Shown: one piece after another, positions 1-7,624 of the stretch
Numbering within the stretch: the first letter of the stretch is position 1
Layout: each line of letters opens with the position of its first letter
Assembly: GCA_017354575.1 (NCBI GenBank)
Contig: JAFMQP010000085.1
Coordinates: 1 to 11,525, forward strand
Length of the DNA: 11,525 nt
Reading direction: 5' to 3'
DNA from: Acidothermales bacterium
GTDB taxonomy: Bacteria > Actinomycetota > Actinomycetes > Streptosporangiales > WHST01
Made by a program: the position numbers and the translations under genes
Notes under the pieces: generated by a model
Seen by the model: only the letters and a program-made list of their open reading frames with translations
Told to the model about the DNA's origin: nothing
Databases searched by the model: none

Positions 1-459
1 GGCGACGACCGGCAGTGCCGCCAGGATCAGCCGGCGCGGCCGGTCCGGCAGCCACGCGGGGTGCGGCAACCGGAAGTAGTGCCGGCAGAGCAGGAACGGC
101 ACCGCGGACGAGAACACCGGGTGGTAGACGAGCACGAGGAAGAACAGCTCGTAACTGCCGAACCCGCCCAGCATGGGCAGCACCGGCTGCCACGACTCCG
201 GATGACCCCAGACCACCTTCGTGATGAACGACTCGGTGCCGACGCCGATGAGCGCGCCGAACAGGTAGAGGGTACGGAACGACAGCGGTCCGACCCGCGC
301 CGCGACGCCGAGCAGGACGAGCCAGTAGGGCCCGTACGCCAGCAGGTTCAACGGCACGACGAACGGGATCGGGCTGGAACTGCTCACGAACTCCGCCGTC
401 AGCAGCGCGACCACCACCACACAGGCGTATCCCGCGGCCGCGCCGAAGAACCGCCTCAT
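1..459 (-). CDS. Polytopic membrane protein, unknown function (partial, N-terminal 153 residues)
   Basis: An open frame on the minus strand starts with ATG at 459 and runs off the left edge without a stop, so only the first 153 residues are visible. The protein begins MRRFFGAAAGYACVVVVALL and is strongly hydrophobic. I see probable membrane segments near residues 5-25, 33-53, 62-80, 100-125 and one starting near 143. They are separated by short loops, including a Trp/Pro-containing loop (VVWGHPESW, about residues 82-90). A GGGAG about ten bases upstream of the ATG is an acceptable ribosome-binding site. Third codon positions are nearly all G or C, which supports real coding. I recognise no family and see no catalytic motif. 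It is transcribed away from the rearranged region to its right and has no visible operon partner in the window. Confidence 0.7.
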   Translation of the reverse strand, partial: MRRFFGAAAGYACVVVVALLTAEFVSSSSPIPFVVPLNLLAYGPYWLVLLGVAARVGPLSFRTLYLFGALIGVGTESFITKVVWGHPESWQPVLPMLGGFGSYELFFLVLVYHPVFSSAVPFLLCRHYFRLPHPAWLPDRPRRLILAALPVVA

Positions 460-480
460 GCGGTCGTCACTCCCATCGCC

Positions 481-527
481 GTGAAGGGCACCCTCACCGC
501 ATCATGGCGCGGAGAGGGTGCCCTCAC
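481..527. repeat. Intergenic hairpin repeat / possible terminator
   Basis: A long imperfect inverted repeat: GTGA-a-GGGCACCCTC (481-495) pairs with GAGGGTGCCC-TCAC (514-527). This gives 14 base pairs with one bulged A and an 18-base loop. It lies between the start of the membrane protein gene (459) and the stop of the minus-strand gene tail at 555-557, where it could act as that tail's terminator. There is no T-run. The sequence also resembles dispersed intergenic palindromes I remember from some actinomycete genomes, so it may be a repeat element. The remaining bases of 460-554 show nothing else that I can support. Confidence 0.55.
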
Positions 528-554
528 AGGTGGTTAGCTGAGCGTGACCGGGGA

Positions 555-638
555 CTATTGGGCCCTGTCGACGAACCGGCTCGTGTACGTCTTGTTCAGG
601 TCGAGGCTCGACTTCTTCGCCTGAACCTGCGGGTTGCA
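555..638 (-). pseudogene. 3' remnant of a probable ABC-transporter substrate-binding protein gene
   Basis: On the minus strand a frame ends in TAG at 555-557. Its last residues read CNPQVQAKK followed by SSLDLNKTYTSRFVDRAQ. The codons (aag aag tcg agc ctc gac ctg aac aag acg tac acg) look like genuine actinobacterial coding sequence. The pattern LDLNKTYTxxFV resembles the C-terminal end of NitT/TauT-type (nitrate, sulfonate or taurine) periplasmic binding proteins. Further 5' (above about 638) the frame only continues as the antisense of the kinase-side sequence, so the body of the gene is missing. I infer a truncated remnant about 27 codons long. The family assignment rests on a short stretch and is tentative; that it is a broken gene end is more secure. 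Confidence 0.45.
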
Positions 639-1965
639 GGGTGCACGCGAGGTCGACCGCGTCCTGCTCGCGCCGTTCATCAAGGGAGTCAACGCGATCC
701 CGCGTATCGTCCTGGCGTCAGTCGTCAACGTCGACCGCGGGACGCTCGGCGAGTCGGCGCGCGGCAAGGTGCCGTTGCGGGACGCGGGCGGGAACGTCGT
801 CGGCGAGGTCAGCGTCGGCATCGCGATCTCCCGTGTCGGCACGGCGATGCGGCTGCAGGCGTTCCAGTACGGGCTGCTGCTCGCCGGTGCGCTGCTGATC
901 GGGGCGACAGGGACGGCGCTCATCGTCCGGCGGCTGCGCCGGCACACCTGGGGACTGCAACCGGAGGAGATCGCCGACCTGCTGCGCGACCACACCGCCG
1001 TGGTCGAGGGCGTACGAGACGGCGTCGTCGCCGTGGACGCCGACGGCCGGGTGACGGTCTGCAACGAGGAGGCCGGCCGGCTGCTCGGCCGCACCCTGCG
1101 CCGCGGGGACGACGTACGCACCGCCGGGCTGTCCCCCGCGGCGGTAGCGCTGTTCACGGACGAGCCGCCGCCGGACAACGCGATGCGGCCGCTCGGCGAC
1201 CGCGTCGTCCGTGCGTTGCGCGTGCCCGTCGAGCGGGACGGCCGGCACCTCGGTGCGGTGCTGACCCTGCGCGACCGCAGTGACCTGGACCAGCTGGGCC
1301 GTGAGCGCGAGGCCACCCGGGCGCTCATCGACGCGCTGCGCGCGCAGGCGCACGAGTACACCAACCGGCTGCACCTGCTCACCGGGCTGCTCGGCATCGG
1401 CCACGCGGACGAGGCGCGGGAGTACCTGACCCAGCTGCGCACCGAGGCCGAGTCGACGCAGCAGCTGGTCGAGCCTTACCTGGACGGCCTGCTCGCGGCG
1501 AAGTCGGCGCTGGCGTCCGAGCAGGGCGTGCGGCTGGAGCTCTCCGGCGACTCGATGGTCACGGGCCGGCTGAGCTCGCCGCTCGACGTCGTGACCGTCG
1601 TGGGGAACCTGCTCGACAACGCGGTCACGGCCGCGGCACGCGGCGACCGGGGTCCCGCGAAGGTGGAGGTCGACCTGCTCTCGTCCGGCGACGACCTGCA
1701 CGTGCAGGTGCGCGACAGCGGGCGGGGCGTACCGGCCGAGCACGTCGGGGACCTGTTCGCACCGGGCTACACCACGCGCGACGACGGCGACGGCAGGCAC
1801 GGGCTCGGCCTGGTGCTGGCGCGGCAGACCGCGCGGCGCAGGGGCGGCGACGTCGTACTGACACACGCGGGCGACGCGACCCGCGGCGCGACGTTCACCG
1901 CGGTGCTCCCCGGCGTCGTGTCGACGCGACCCGCTCGTCCCCAGGTACAGGAGACCGTGCGGTGA
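634..1965 (+). CDS. Sensor histidine kinase, DcuS/CitA family, 5'-truncated (probably inactivated sensor)
   Basis: This is the histidine kinase of a two-component pair, related to DcuS/CitA sensors of dicarboxylates and citrate. Numbered from the TTG at 634, residues about 36-66 (GTLGESARGKVPLRD to VSVGI) are the last part of the extracytoplasmic sensor domain. One membrane segment spans about 80-98 and a PAS domain about 112-205. The kinase core is complete: phospho-acceptor His240 in AHEYTNRLH, the N box GNLLDNAV (Asn325, Asn329), the G1 box DSGRG (Asp361), and the G2 box HGLGL near 390. The first membrane helix and most of the sensor domain, normally 100 or more residues, are absent. An in-frame TGA at 622 closes the frame, and TTG 634 has no convincing ribosome-binding site. 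The gene may be a pseudogene or produce a soluble-to-single-pass kinase. The regulator gene follows after 79 bases, a wider gap than usual for this pair. Confidence 0.75.
   Translation: MQGAREVDRVLLAPFIKGVNAIPRIVLASVVNVDRGTLGESARGKVPLRDAGGNVVGEVSVGIAISRVGTAMRLQAFQYGLLLAGALLIGATGTALIVRRLRRHTWGLQPEEIADLLRDHTAVVEGVRDGVVAVDADGRVTVCNEEAGRLLGRTLRRGDDVRTAGLSPAAVALFTDEPPPDNAMRPLGDRVVRALRVPVERDGRHLGAVLTLRDRSDLDQLGREREATRALIDALRAQAHEYTNRLHLLTGLLGIGHADEAREYLTQLRTEAESTQQLVEPYLDGLLAAKSALASEQGVRLELSGDSMVTGRLSSPLDVVTVVGNLLDNAVTAAARGDRGPAKVEVDLLSSGDDLHVQVRDSGRGVPAEHVGDLFAPGYTTRDDGDGRHGLGLVLARQTARRRGGDVVLTHAGDATRGATFTAVLPGVVSTRPARPQVQETVR
649..717 (+). pseudogene. Fragment resembling a NitT/TauT-type ABC permease, fused in frame to the kinase
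   Basis: Reading the kinase frame upstream, residues EVDRV then LLAPFIKGVNAIPRIVLA do not look like a DcuS/CitA sensor domain. They match the conserved cytoplasmic segment of SsuC/TauC-type permeases (roughly D-R-V-x-x-P-F-x-x-x-x-N-A-I-P-R-I-A-L-A-P). In those permeases PLFxxWFG would follow; here the text switches at about 718 to sequence typical of the kinase sensor domain (DRGTLGESARGKVPLRD). Upstream, the frame is closed by a TGA at 622. The fragment therefore seems to be a roughly 23-codon piece of a permease gene caught between the binding-protein tail and the truncated kinase. The similarity is judged by eye from family memory. Confidence 0.4.
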
Positions 1966-2044
1966 CGCGCCCGTCCGCCCGTCTCCGTAACGGGAACGCT
2001 CGTGTCGCGCGCTGCCGGAGCGCACCGACCGGCGGGAGGATCGC

Positions 2045-2701
2045 GTGATCCGGGTGCTCGTCGTCGACGACGACTTCCGGGTCGCCGACCTGCACGCGTC
2101 GATCGTGCGCAAGCTGCCGTCGTTCGAGGTCGTCGCGATCGCGCACACCGCCGCGCAGGCGGTGGCGTCCGCACAGCTGCACCGGCCCGACCTGGTGCTG
2201 CTCGACGAGTACCTGCCCGACCGCTGCGGCACCGACGTGCTCGGCGACCTCGACGGCGACGTGCTCATGCTCTCGGCGGCGAACGACGGCGGGACGGTGC
2301 GCAGGGCGCTGTCCGGCGGGATCGTGCACTACCTGAAGAAGCCGTTCACGCCGGCGCAGCTCGTCGAACGGCTGGTGGCGTACGCACGGTTCGCCGAGCA
2401 CCTGTCGCCCCAGCGGCGGCTCGACCAGGCCGGCATCGACCGTGCGCTCGCGATGCTGCGCGCGACCGACGCCACGCGCTCGCGCTCGGGCGAGGAGGAG
2501 AACCTCACCGCGCGTCGGATCAGGGACGCCGTCGTCGGCGCCGATGAGCCGTTGACCGCCACCGACGTCGCGTCCGCCATCGGCGTATCGCGCGCCACCG
2601 CGCAACGGCACCTGGCCCGGCTGGCCCGCGGCGGCGCCGTCAGGCTGAGCCTCCGCTACGGCACCGCCGGCCGCCCGGAACACCTCTACGGCCCGCTCTG
2701 A
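2045..2701 (+). CDS. Response regulator, DcuR/CitB family
   Basis: A 218-residue cytoplasmic regulator, the cognate partner of the kinase before it. The receiver domain occupies about residues 1-120, with the acidic pocket Asp8-Asp10 (VVDDDF), phospho-acceptor Asp54 in LLDEYLPD, Ser77 in MLSA, and Lys99 in LKKPF. A linker leads to a C-terminal winged helix-turn-helix at about residues 155-205 (LTATDVASAIGVSRATAQRHL), typical of CitB/DcuR regulators that activate transport or catabolic genes for organic acids. The GTG start at 2045 is well supported by GGGAGGA ending four bases upstream, and the N-terminus IRVLVVDDDFRVAD matches the family. All key residues are present, so this gene seems intact although its kinase is damaged. 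Its target genes are not evident; the adjacent transporter remnants are of another type. It ends before a strong hairpin and converges on groEL2. Confidence 0.88.
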   Translation: MIRVLVVDDDFRVADLHASIVRKLPSFEVVAIAHTAAQAVASAQLHRPDLVLLDEYLPDRCGTDVLGDLDGDVLMLSAANDGGTVRRALSGGIVHYLKKPFTPAQLVERLVAYARFAEHLSPQRRLDQAGIDRALAMLRATDATRSRSGEEENLTARRIRDAVVGADEPLTATDVASAIGVSRATAQRHLARLARGGAVRLSLRYGTAGRPEHLYGPL

Positions 2702-2724
2702 CGCCCGACCCGGCACGGGACGCG

Positions 2725-2757
2725 ACGGAGGGCGGCCCTTCCGGGACCGCCCTCCGT
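2725..2757. terminator. Bidirectional terminator hairpin between regulator and groEL2
   Basis: A perfect 11-base-pair inverted repeat, ACGGAGGGCGG (2725-2735) with CCGCCCTCCGT (2747-2757). The inner CCC/GGG can extend the stem, leaving a TTCC loop and one bulged A. It lies in the 79-base gap between two convergent genes (stop at 2701; groEL2 stop at 2781-2783), the expected place for a shared terminator. No long T-run follows on either strand, which is common in GC-rich actinomycetes. Confidence 0.75.
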
Positions 2758-2780
2758 GCCAGAACCGCTGAGCGCGTGGC

Positions 2781-4400
<1,620 letters not shown>

Positions 4401-4533
4401 ACGGGTGGGTCCTCCCTGTCGGGTGGATTCACGCGCACGCCCGAAATCGAGCCGGCGCCCGCGACGGACGACCCGGGCGGACGGCTACCCTTCCGCCGTA
4501 CGCTCCGAGCCTCACCGCCCGATCGGCGACGTG

Positions 4534-4560
4534 CTGTCACTCTCCCGTTGAGAGTGCTAA
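4534..4560. promoter_or_regulatory. CIRCE element 1 (HrcA operator), groEL2-proximal
   Basis: The arms CTGTCACTC (4534-4542) and GAGTGCTAA (4552-4560) are separated by exactly nine bases. This matches the CIRCE consensus TTAGCACTC-N9-GAGTGCTAA with a perfect right arm and a left arm that departs at a few outer positions. It sits at or just after the predicted groEL2 transcription start, about 135-160 bases before the start codon, where bound HrcA would block transcription. Confidence 0.85.
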
Positions 4561-4565
4561 GACCT

Positions 4566-4594
4566 TGTTTAGCACTCGCCTGTGGGGAGTGCAA
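4566..4594 (-). promoter_or_regulatory. Probable groEL2 promoter
   Basis: On the minus strand TTGCAC (4594-4589) and TAAACA (4571-4566) are separated by 17 bases, a plausible vegetative sigma-factor promoter lying inside CIRCE 2. Transcription would begin near 4559, giving a leader of about 160 bases before the GroEL2 ATG. The rest of 4401-4533 shows the groEL2 ribosome-binding site and nothing else that I can identify. Confidence 0.5.
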
Positions 4595-4595
4595 G
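4569..4595. promoter_or_regulatory. CIRCE element 2 (HrcA operator), overlapping the groEL2 promoter
   Basis: TTAGCACTC (4569-4577) is a perfect arm, and GAGTGCAAG (4587-4595) departs from the consensus at two positions; the spacer is exactly nine bases. The element begins eight bases after CIRCE 1, so the two operators lie almost head to tail. It covers both the -35 and the -10 of the groEL2 promoter read on the minus strand. Confidence 0.85.
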
Positions 4596-4671
4596 TCGGC
4601 CGCGATGTGCGGCTCCGGTTACGCTGGCAACTCGCCGGACGAGGCGAGGGACGGAGGAACGGGAGGAACCG

Positions 4672-5259
4672 GTGGGTCCGAGAGAGCGGCAGTTGGTGGG
4701 CCTGCTGTTCACCGGGGTCGTCCTCCTGGTCACCGCCGTCGGGTTCGGTGTCGGCTACGTGATCGGCTTCGCCCGCACGTCCGGGGCCGCCGCGGTCGTG
4801 CCGGCCCGGCCGGTGCCGGCGGACGTCTGCGGGCTGTTGAGCGACGAGACCAGGACGCACCTCGTCCCTTCCGGCGCGCGGGTGAGGCTGCCGCCGCCGC
4901 GGTCGGACACCGCGCACGCGGTGGCGAGGTGCAGGCTGCGCACCGTCGACCGGAACGCCCAGACCTACAACCGCGCGACATTGACGGTCACGGCAGAGCG
5001 GTTCGGCGCCCGCGCCGACGCCACCGGCGCCCGTGCCGCGCGCGCCGCCATGTCGTTGCACGGGTACCCCGTGCACCTCGGCGACGCGTCCGCCTGCACC
5101 GTCGAGACGACGATCCCCCACCAGTGGAACGCCAACCTCCAGGTGCAGTACGGCGACACGCTCGTGACGGTGAACTACAGCACGTGGCTCGCCACCAAGG
5201 ACGACACCAAGGCGGCGGCGATGGCCGTGGCCAGGGAGACCCTCGCGGGGCTGAAGTGA
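4672..5259 (+). CDS. Single-pass membrane-anchored extracytoplasmic protein, unknown function
   Basis: A 195-residue protein read divergently from groEL2. I chose GTG 4672 because GGGAGGAA (4661-4668) lies just upstream; the longer frame to 4582 would begin inside the CIRCE region. A short charged N-terminus (MGPRERQ) precedes one membrane helix at about residues 8-32. A Pro/Ala-rich stretch and a C-terminal extracytoplasmic domain follow, with three cysteines (Cys53 in DVCGLLS, Cys87, Cys142). The opening of that domain, PADVCGLLSDETRTHLVP, and the later CRL and ACTVE segments resemble small actinobacterial lipoprotein or anchored-protein families of the DUF3558 kind. There is no lipobox here, and I would not assign it firmly. 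Its stop overlaps the next gene's GTG (GTGA at 5256-5259), so the two are translationally coupled and probably act together at the membrane. Confidence 0.75.
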   Translation: MGPRERQLVGLLFTGVVLLVTAVGFGVGYVIGFARTSGAAAVVPARPVPADVCGLLSDETRTHLVPSGARVRLPPPRSDTAHAVARCRLRTVDRNAQTYNRATLTVTAERFGARADATGARAARAAMSLHGYPVHLGDASACTVETTIPHQWNANLQVQYGDTLVTVNYSTWLATKDDTKAAAMAVARETLAGLK

Positions 5260-6032
5260 TCCACGACCCCGTCGAGACGAGGCACCCGGCCCCGCGCCCC
5301 GAGCGGCCGCGGCCGTGGCGGGTGCTCGCGTTCCTCGTCCCGGTCATGGTGGTCGCCGCCGTGGTGGCCGGCGTCCTCGGTGCCGGGTACGGCAGCGGAA
5401 CCGCCACCGGTCATGCCCGGGCGAAGATCACCGCCCGGGCACGCGACGGCGCCCGCAGCCCGTACCCGACACCGACGGCGTTCCCGCCCGAACCGTTCAT
5501 GTCCTCCATGCCGCGGCCGCTGCTCACCGATCTGCGCAGCCTGCCGCCGCGGACCGTCGTGGGCTCGCCCTACGCGGGGCGCGGCACCGAGCAGGTGCTG
5601 AGCCCGAACCTGCCGTTCTCGTTCCGTGTGCCCGGCCGCTCCTGGGCGGTCGACGTGACGCCGCCGGGTCAGGACATCGCGTACTCGGAGGCCTACAGCA
5701 GGCCGACCGGCGGCGAGACGCCGGTCACGTCACCGCTGCGCGTGGTGTTCGCGTGGCGGGCCTGCGGACGCTGCGGGTCCAAGGACGCCGCCCCGTTCGA
5801 CCGCCGCTTCGAGCGGCACTTCGCGATCGCGTCCGTGCACCTGTCCGCCGCCGGCGCCGGCACGTGGTACGCGGAGCAGGCGTCGCCGACGCACTACAAC
5901 GTCTTCGTCCGCCGGCTCTACCGCGCACCGGACGGGCGCGCGTACCTCGTCGACTACCTGGTGCGTTCCACGGCGCGGAACCGGGCGACCGCTCAGCAGC
6001 TCGCCAACGAGATCCGCACCCAGACGTCCTAG
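5256..6032 (+). CDS. Single-pass membrane-anchored extracytoplasmic protein with CxxC, unknown function
   Basis: A 258-residue protein coupled to the previous gene by a GTGA overlap, which also fixes the GTG 5256 start. The cytoplasmic N-terminus is Pro/Arg-rich (residues 1-21). One membrane helix spans about 22-44, and a low-complexity linker with PYPTPTAFPPEP lies at about 69-80. A folded C-terminal domain (about 95-258) contains the only cysteines, Cys170 and Cys173 in WRACGRCGSK, plus Tyr- and Arg-rich strands. The CxxC could be a disulfide or a metal or thiol site. The surrounding sequence does not look like a thioredoxin fold, so I do not assign a redox role. The shared architecture with its partner (N-anchor, extracytoplasmic domain) suggests a small envelope module. 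It converges on metO with 46 bases between the stops, where I see no strong hairpin. Confidence 0.75.
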   Translation: MIHDPVETRHPAPRPERPRPWRVLAFLVPVMVVAAVVAGVLGAGYGSGTATGHARAKITARARDGARSPYPTPTAFPPEPFMSSMPRPLLTDLRSLPPRTVVGSPYAGRGTEQVLSPNLPFSFRVPGRSWAVDVTPPGQDIAYSEAYSRPTGGETPVTSPLRVVFAWRACGRCGSKDAAPFDRRFERHFAIASVHLSAAGAGTWYAEQASPTHYNVFVRRLYRAPDGRAYLVDYLVRSTARNRATAQQLANEIRTQTS

Positions 6033-6078
6033 CCGCTCGTTCCCGCCCTCACCTGGTCGATCGTGGGAAGGTGGAAAC

Positions 6079-6354
6079 TCAGCCACCGGCGACGGCCGGG
6101 ATGATCGACACCTGGGCGCCGTCCGGCGTCGGGGTCTCCAGGCCCTGGGCGAACCGGACGTCCTCGTCGCCGACGTAGACGTTGACGAACCTGCGCACCT
6201 TGCCGTCGCCGTCGAGCACGCGCTGCTTCAGCCCGGGGTGGTCGCTTTCCAGCTTGTCGAGCACCTGCGCGAGCGTGTCACCCTCGCTAGCGACCTCCGC
6301 CGCGCCGCCGGTCAGCGGGCGGAGGATCGTCGGGATGCGAACCGAGACGGCCAT
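6079..6354 (-). CDS. metO: MoaD/ThiS-family sulfur-carrier protein (probable MetO; CysO-like)
   Basis: A 91-residue ubiquitin-fold sulfur carrier. It starts MAVSVRIPTILRPLTGG, has the central RRFVNVYVGDEDVRF strand-turn region (about 53-68), and ends SIIPAVAGG. The free C-terminal Gly-Gly is the functional hallmark: it is adenylated and thiocarboxylated, then hands sulfide to a partner enzyme. Its ATG follows the stop of the upstream PLP-enzyme gene without a single base between them (TGA-ATG), so the pair is co-translated. CysO of mycobacteria, which supplies sulfur for cysteine, is a close relative and also sits near such genes. The SAM-I riboswitch ahead of this operon favours the homocysteine/methionine role (MetO). 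No activating or protease partner (MoeB-like, Mec-like) lies in the window. The sulfur-carrier assignment is firm; the specific pathway is inferred. Confidence 0.88.
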   Translation of the reverse strand: MAVSVRIPTILRPLTGGAAEVASEGDTLAQVLDKLESDHPGLKQRVLDGDGKVRRFVNVYVGDEDVRFAQGLETPTPDGAQVSIIPAVAGG

Positions 6355-7611
6355 TCAGATACCTGCCTTGTCGTGTACGGCCCGGAAGGCCTCGACGGTG
6401 GGTGCGATGGTGGCGGTCGGGCGCGCGACGGCGCTCACCGCGTCGAGCGTCTTCAGCCCGTCGCCGCTGATGATCGCGGCGGTCTCCGCCTCGGGGTCGA
6501 GCTTGCCGGACTCCACCAGCTTCTTCAGCACCGCGACCGTGACGCCGCCCGCGGTCTCGGCGAAGATGCCCTCGGTGCGGGCGAGCAGCGTCATGCCCTC
6601 GACCACCTCGTCGTCGGTCACGTCCTCGACGGCGCCGCCGGTACGCCGCGCGATGTCGAGGACGTACGGGCCGTCGGCCGGGTTGCCGATGGCGAGCGAC
6701 TTGGCGATCGTGCTCGGCCGGACCGGCTGGACGACGTCGTGGCCCGCCTTGTACGCCTGCGCGACCGGTGAGCAGCCGGTGGCCTGCGCGCCGAAGACCC
6801 GGTACGGCGTCTCGTCGACGAGACCGAGCGTGCCGAGCTCGCGGAACGCCTTGTCGACCTTGGTGAGCTGCGAGCCGGACGCGACCGGCACGACGACCTG
6901 CCCGGGCAGCCGCCAGCCGAGCTGCTCGGCGATCTCGTACCCGAGCGTCTTCGACCCCTCGGCGTAGTACGGGCGGACGTTGACGTTGACGAACGCCCAC
7001 TCCTCGAACTCGCCGGCCAGCTCGGACGCGAGCCGGTTGACGTCGTCGTAGTTGCCCTCGACGGCCATCAACGTGCCGCCGTAGACGGCGGTCGTGGTGA
7101 TCTTCTGCTGCTCGAGGTCGTGCGGCACGAAGACCACGGACTTGATGCCGCCGCGAGCGGACGCAGCCGCGACGGCGTTCGCCAGGTTGCCCGTGGACGG
7201 GCAGGCGAGCACCTTGAACCCGAGCTCGCGGGCGGCGGCGAGCGCGACGGCGACGACGCGGTCCTTGAACGAGTGCGTCGGGTTGCCGGTGTCGTCCTTC
7301 AGCCACAGCCGGCGCAGGCCGAGCGCGCTCGCGAGCCCGTCCGCACGGACCAGCCGGGTGCAGCCGGGCTCGGTGTTGGGCGTGTCGGTGACGTGGTCGG
7401 GCACGGGCAGCAGACCCCGGTAGCGCCAGATGTTGCGCGGACCGGCGGCGATCGAGTCACGGGTGACGCCGCCGAAGTCGTACGCCACCTCGAGCGGGCC
7501 GAAGCAGAGCTCGCAGGCGTACCGGGGGCCGATGTCGTACGTCTCGCCGCATTCCCTGCAGGACAGCCCGAGGGCAGGACCGAACGTCCGGGGCGTGGTG
7601 GTGGTAGTCAA
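6355..7611 (-). CDS. metM: Threonine-synthase-family PLP enzyme, probable homocysteine synthase MetM (commonly annotated thrC)
   Basis: A 418-residue cytoplasmic fold-type II PLP enzyme. A four-cysteine knuckle at residues 18-36 (CREC and CELC) precedes the catalytic domain. The PLP lysine is Lys116 in NPTHSFKDR, followed by PSTGNLANA (phosphate and cofactor binding) and VASGSQLTK. Homology alone says threonine synthase, which acts on O-phosphohomoserine. The gene is led by a SAM-I riboswitch and its stop abuts a sulfur-carrier gene. That context fits enzymes that replace the phosphate with sulfide to make homocysteine, as reported for metM-metO in Streptomyces (from memory). I chose TTG 7611 because AGGAGAGG (7626-7619) lies seven bases upstream and the encoded MTTTTTPRTFG start is natural. 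The ATG at 7629 lies inside riboswitch stem P1 with a poorer site. A dual or purely threonine-forming role is not excluded. Confidence 0.85.
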   Translation of the reverse strand: MTTTTTPRTFGPALGLSCRECGETYDIGPRYACELCFGPLEVAYDFGGVTRDSIAAGPRNIWRYRGLLPVPDHVTDTPNTEPGCTRLVRADGLASALGLRRLWLKDDTGNPTHSFKDRVVAVALAAARELGFKVLACPSTGNLANAVAAASARGGIKSVVFVPHDLEQQKITTTAVYGGTLMAVEGNYDDVNRLASELAGEFEEWAFVNVNVRPYYAEGSKTLGYEIAEQLGWRLPGQVVVPVASGSQLTKVDKAFRELGTLGLVDETPYRVFGAQATGCSPVAQAYKAGHDVVQPVRPSTIAKSLAIGNPADGPYVLDIARRTGGAVEDVTDDEVVEGMTLLARTEGIFAETAGGVTVAVLKKLVESGKLDPEAETAAIISGDGLKTLDAVSAVARPTATIAPTVEAFRAVHDKAGI

Positions 7612-7624
7612 CGCGAGGCCTCTC

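Noticed and set aside
61..537. A plus-strand open frame at the left edge
   Set aside because: The minus-strand frame here encodes a convincing multi-helix membrane protein; the plus-strand product is charged low-complexity sequence with no start signal.
718..2268. A long minus-strand open frame under the kinase and regulator genes
   Set aside because: It is a shadow of the plus-strand kinase and regulator, whose catalytic motifs are in place; the antisense product has low-complexity Arg/Ser/Pro composition.
4552..4577. GAGTGCTAA-N8-TTAGCACTC read as a single, reversed CIRCE
   Set aside because: The true consensus has TTAGCACTC first with a nine-base spacer. The arms are better explained as the adjoining halves of two normal CIRCE elements.
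6033..6078. A terminator between the convergent gene at 5256 and metO
   Set aside because: Only short, interrupted complements (TTCCC/GGGAA, CACCT/AGGTG) are present; none forms a convincing stable hairpin.
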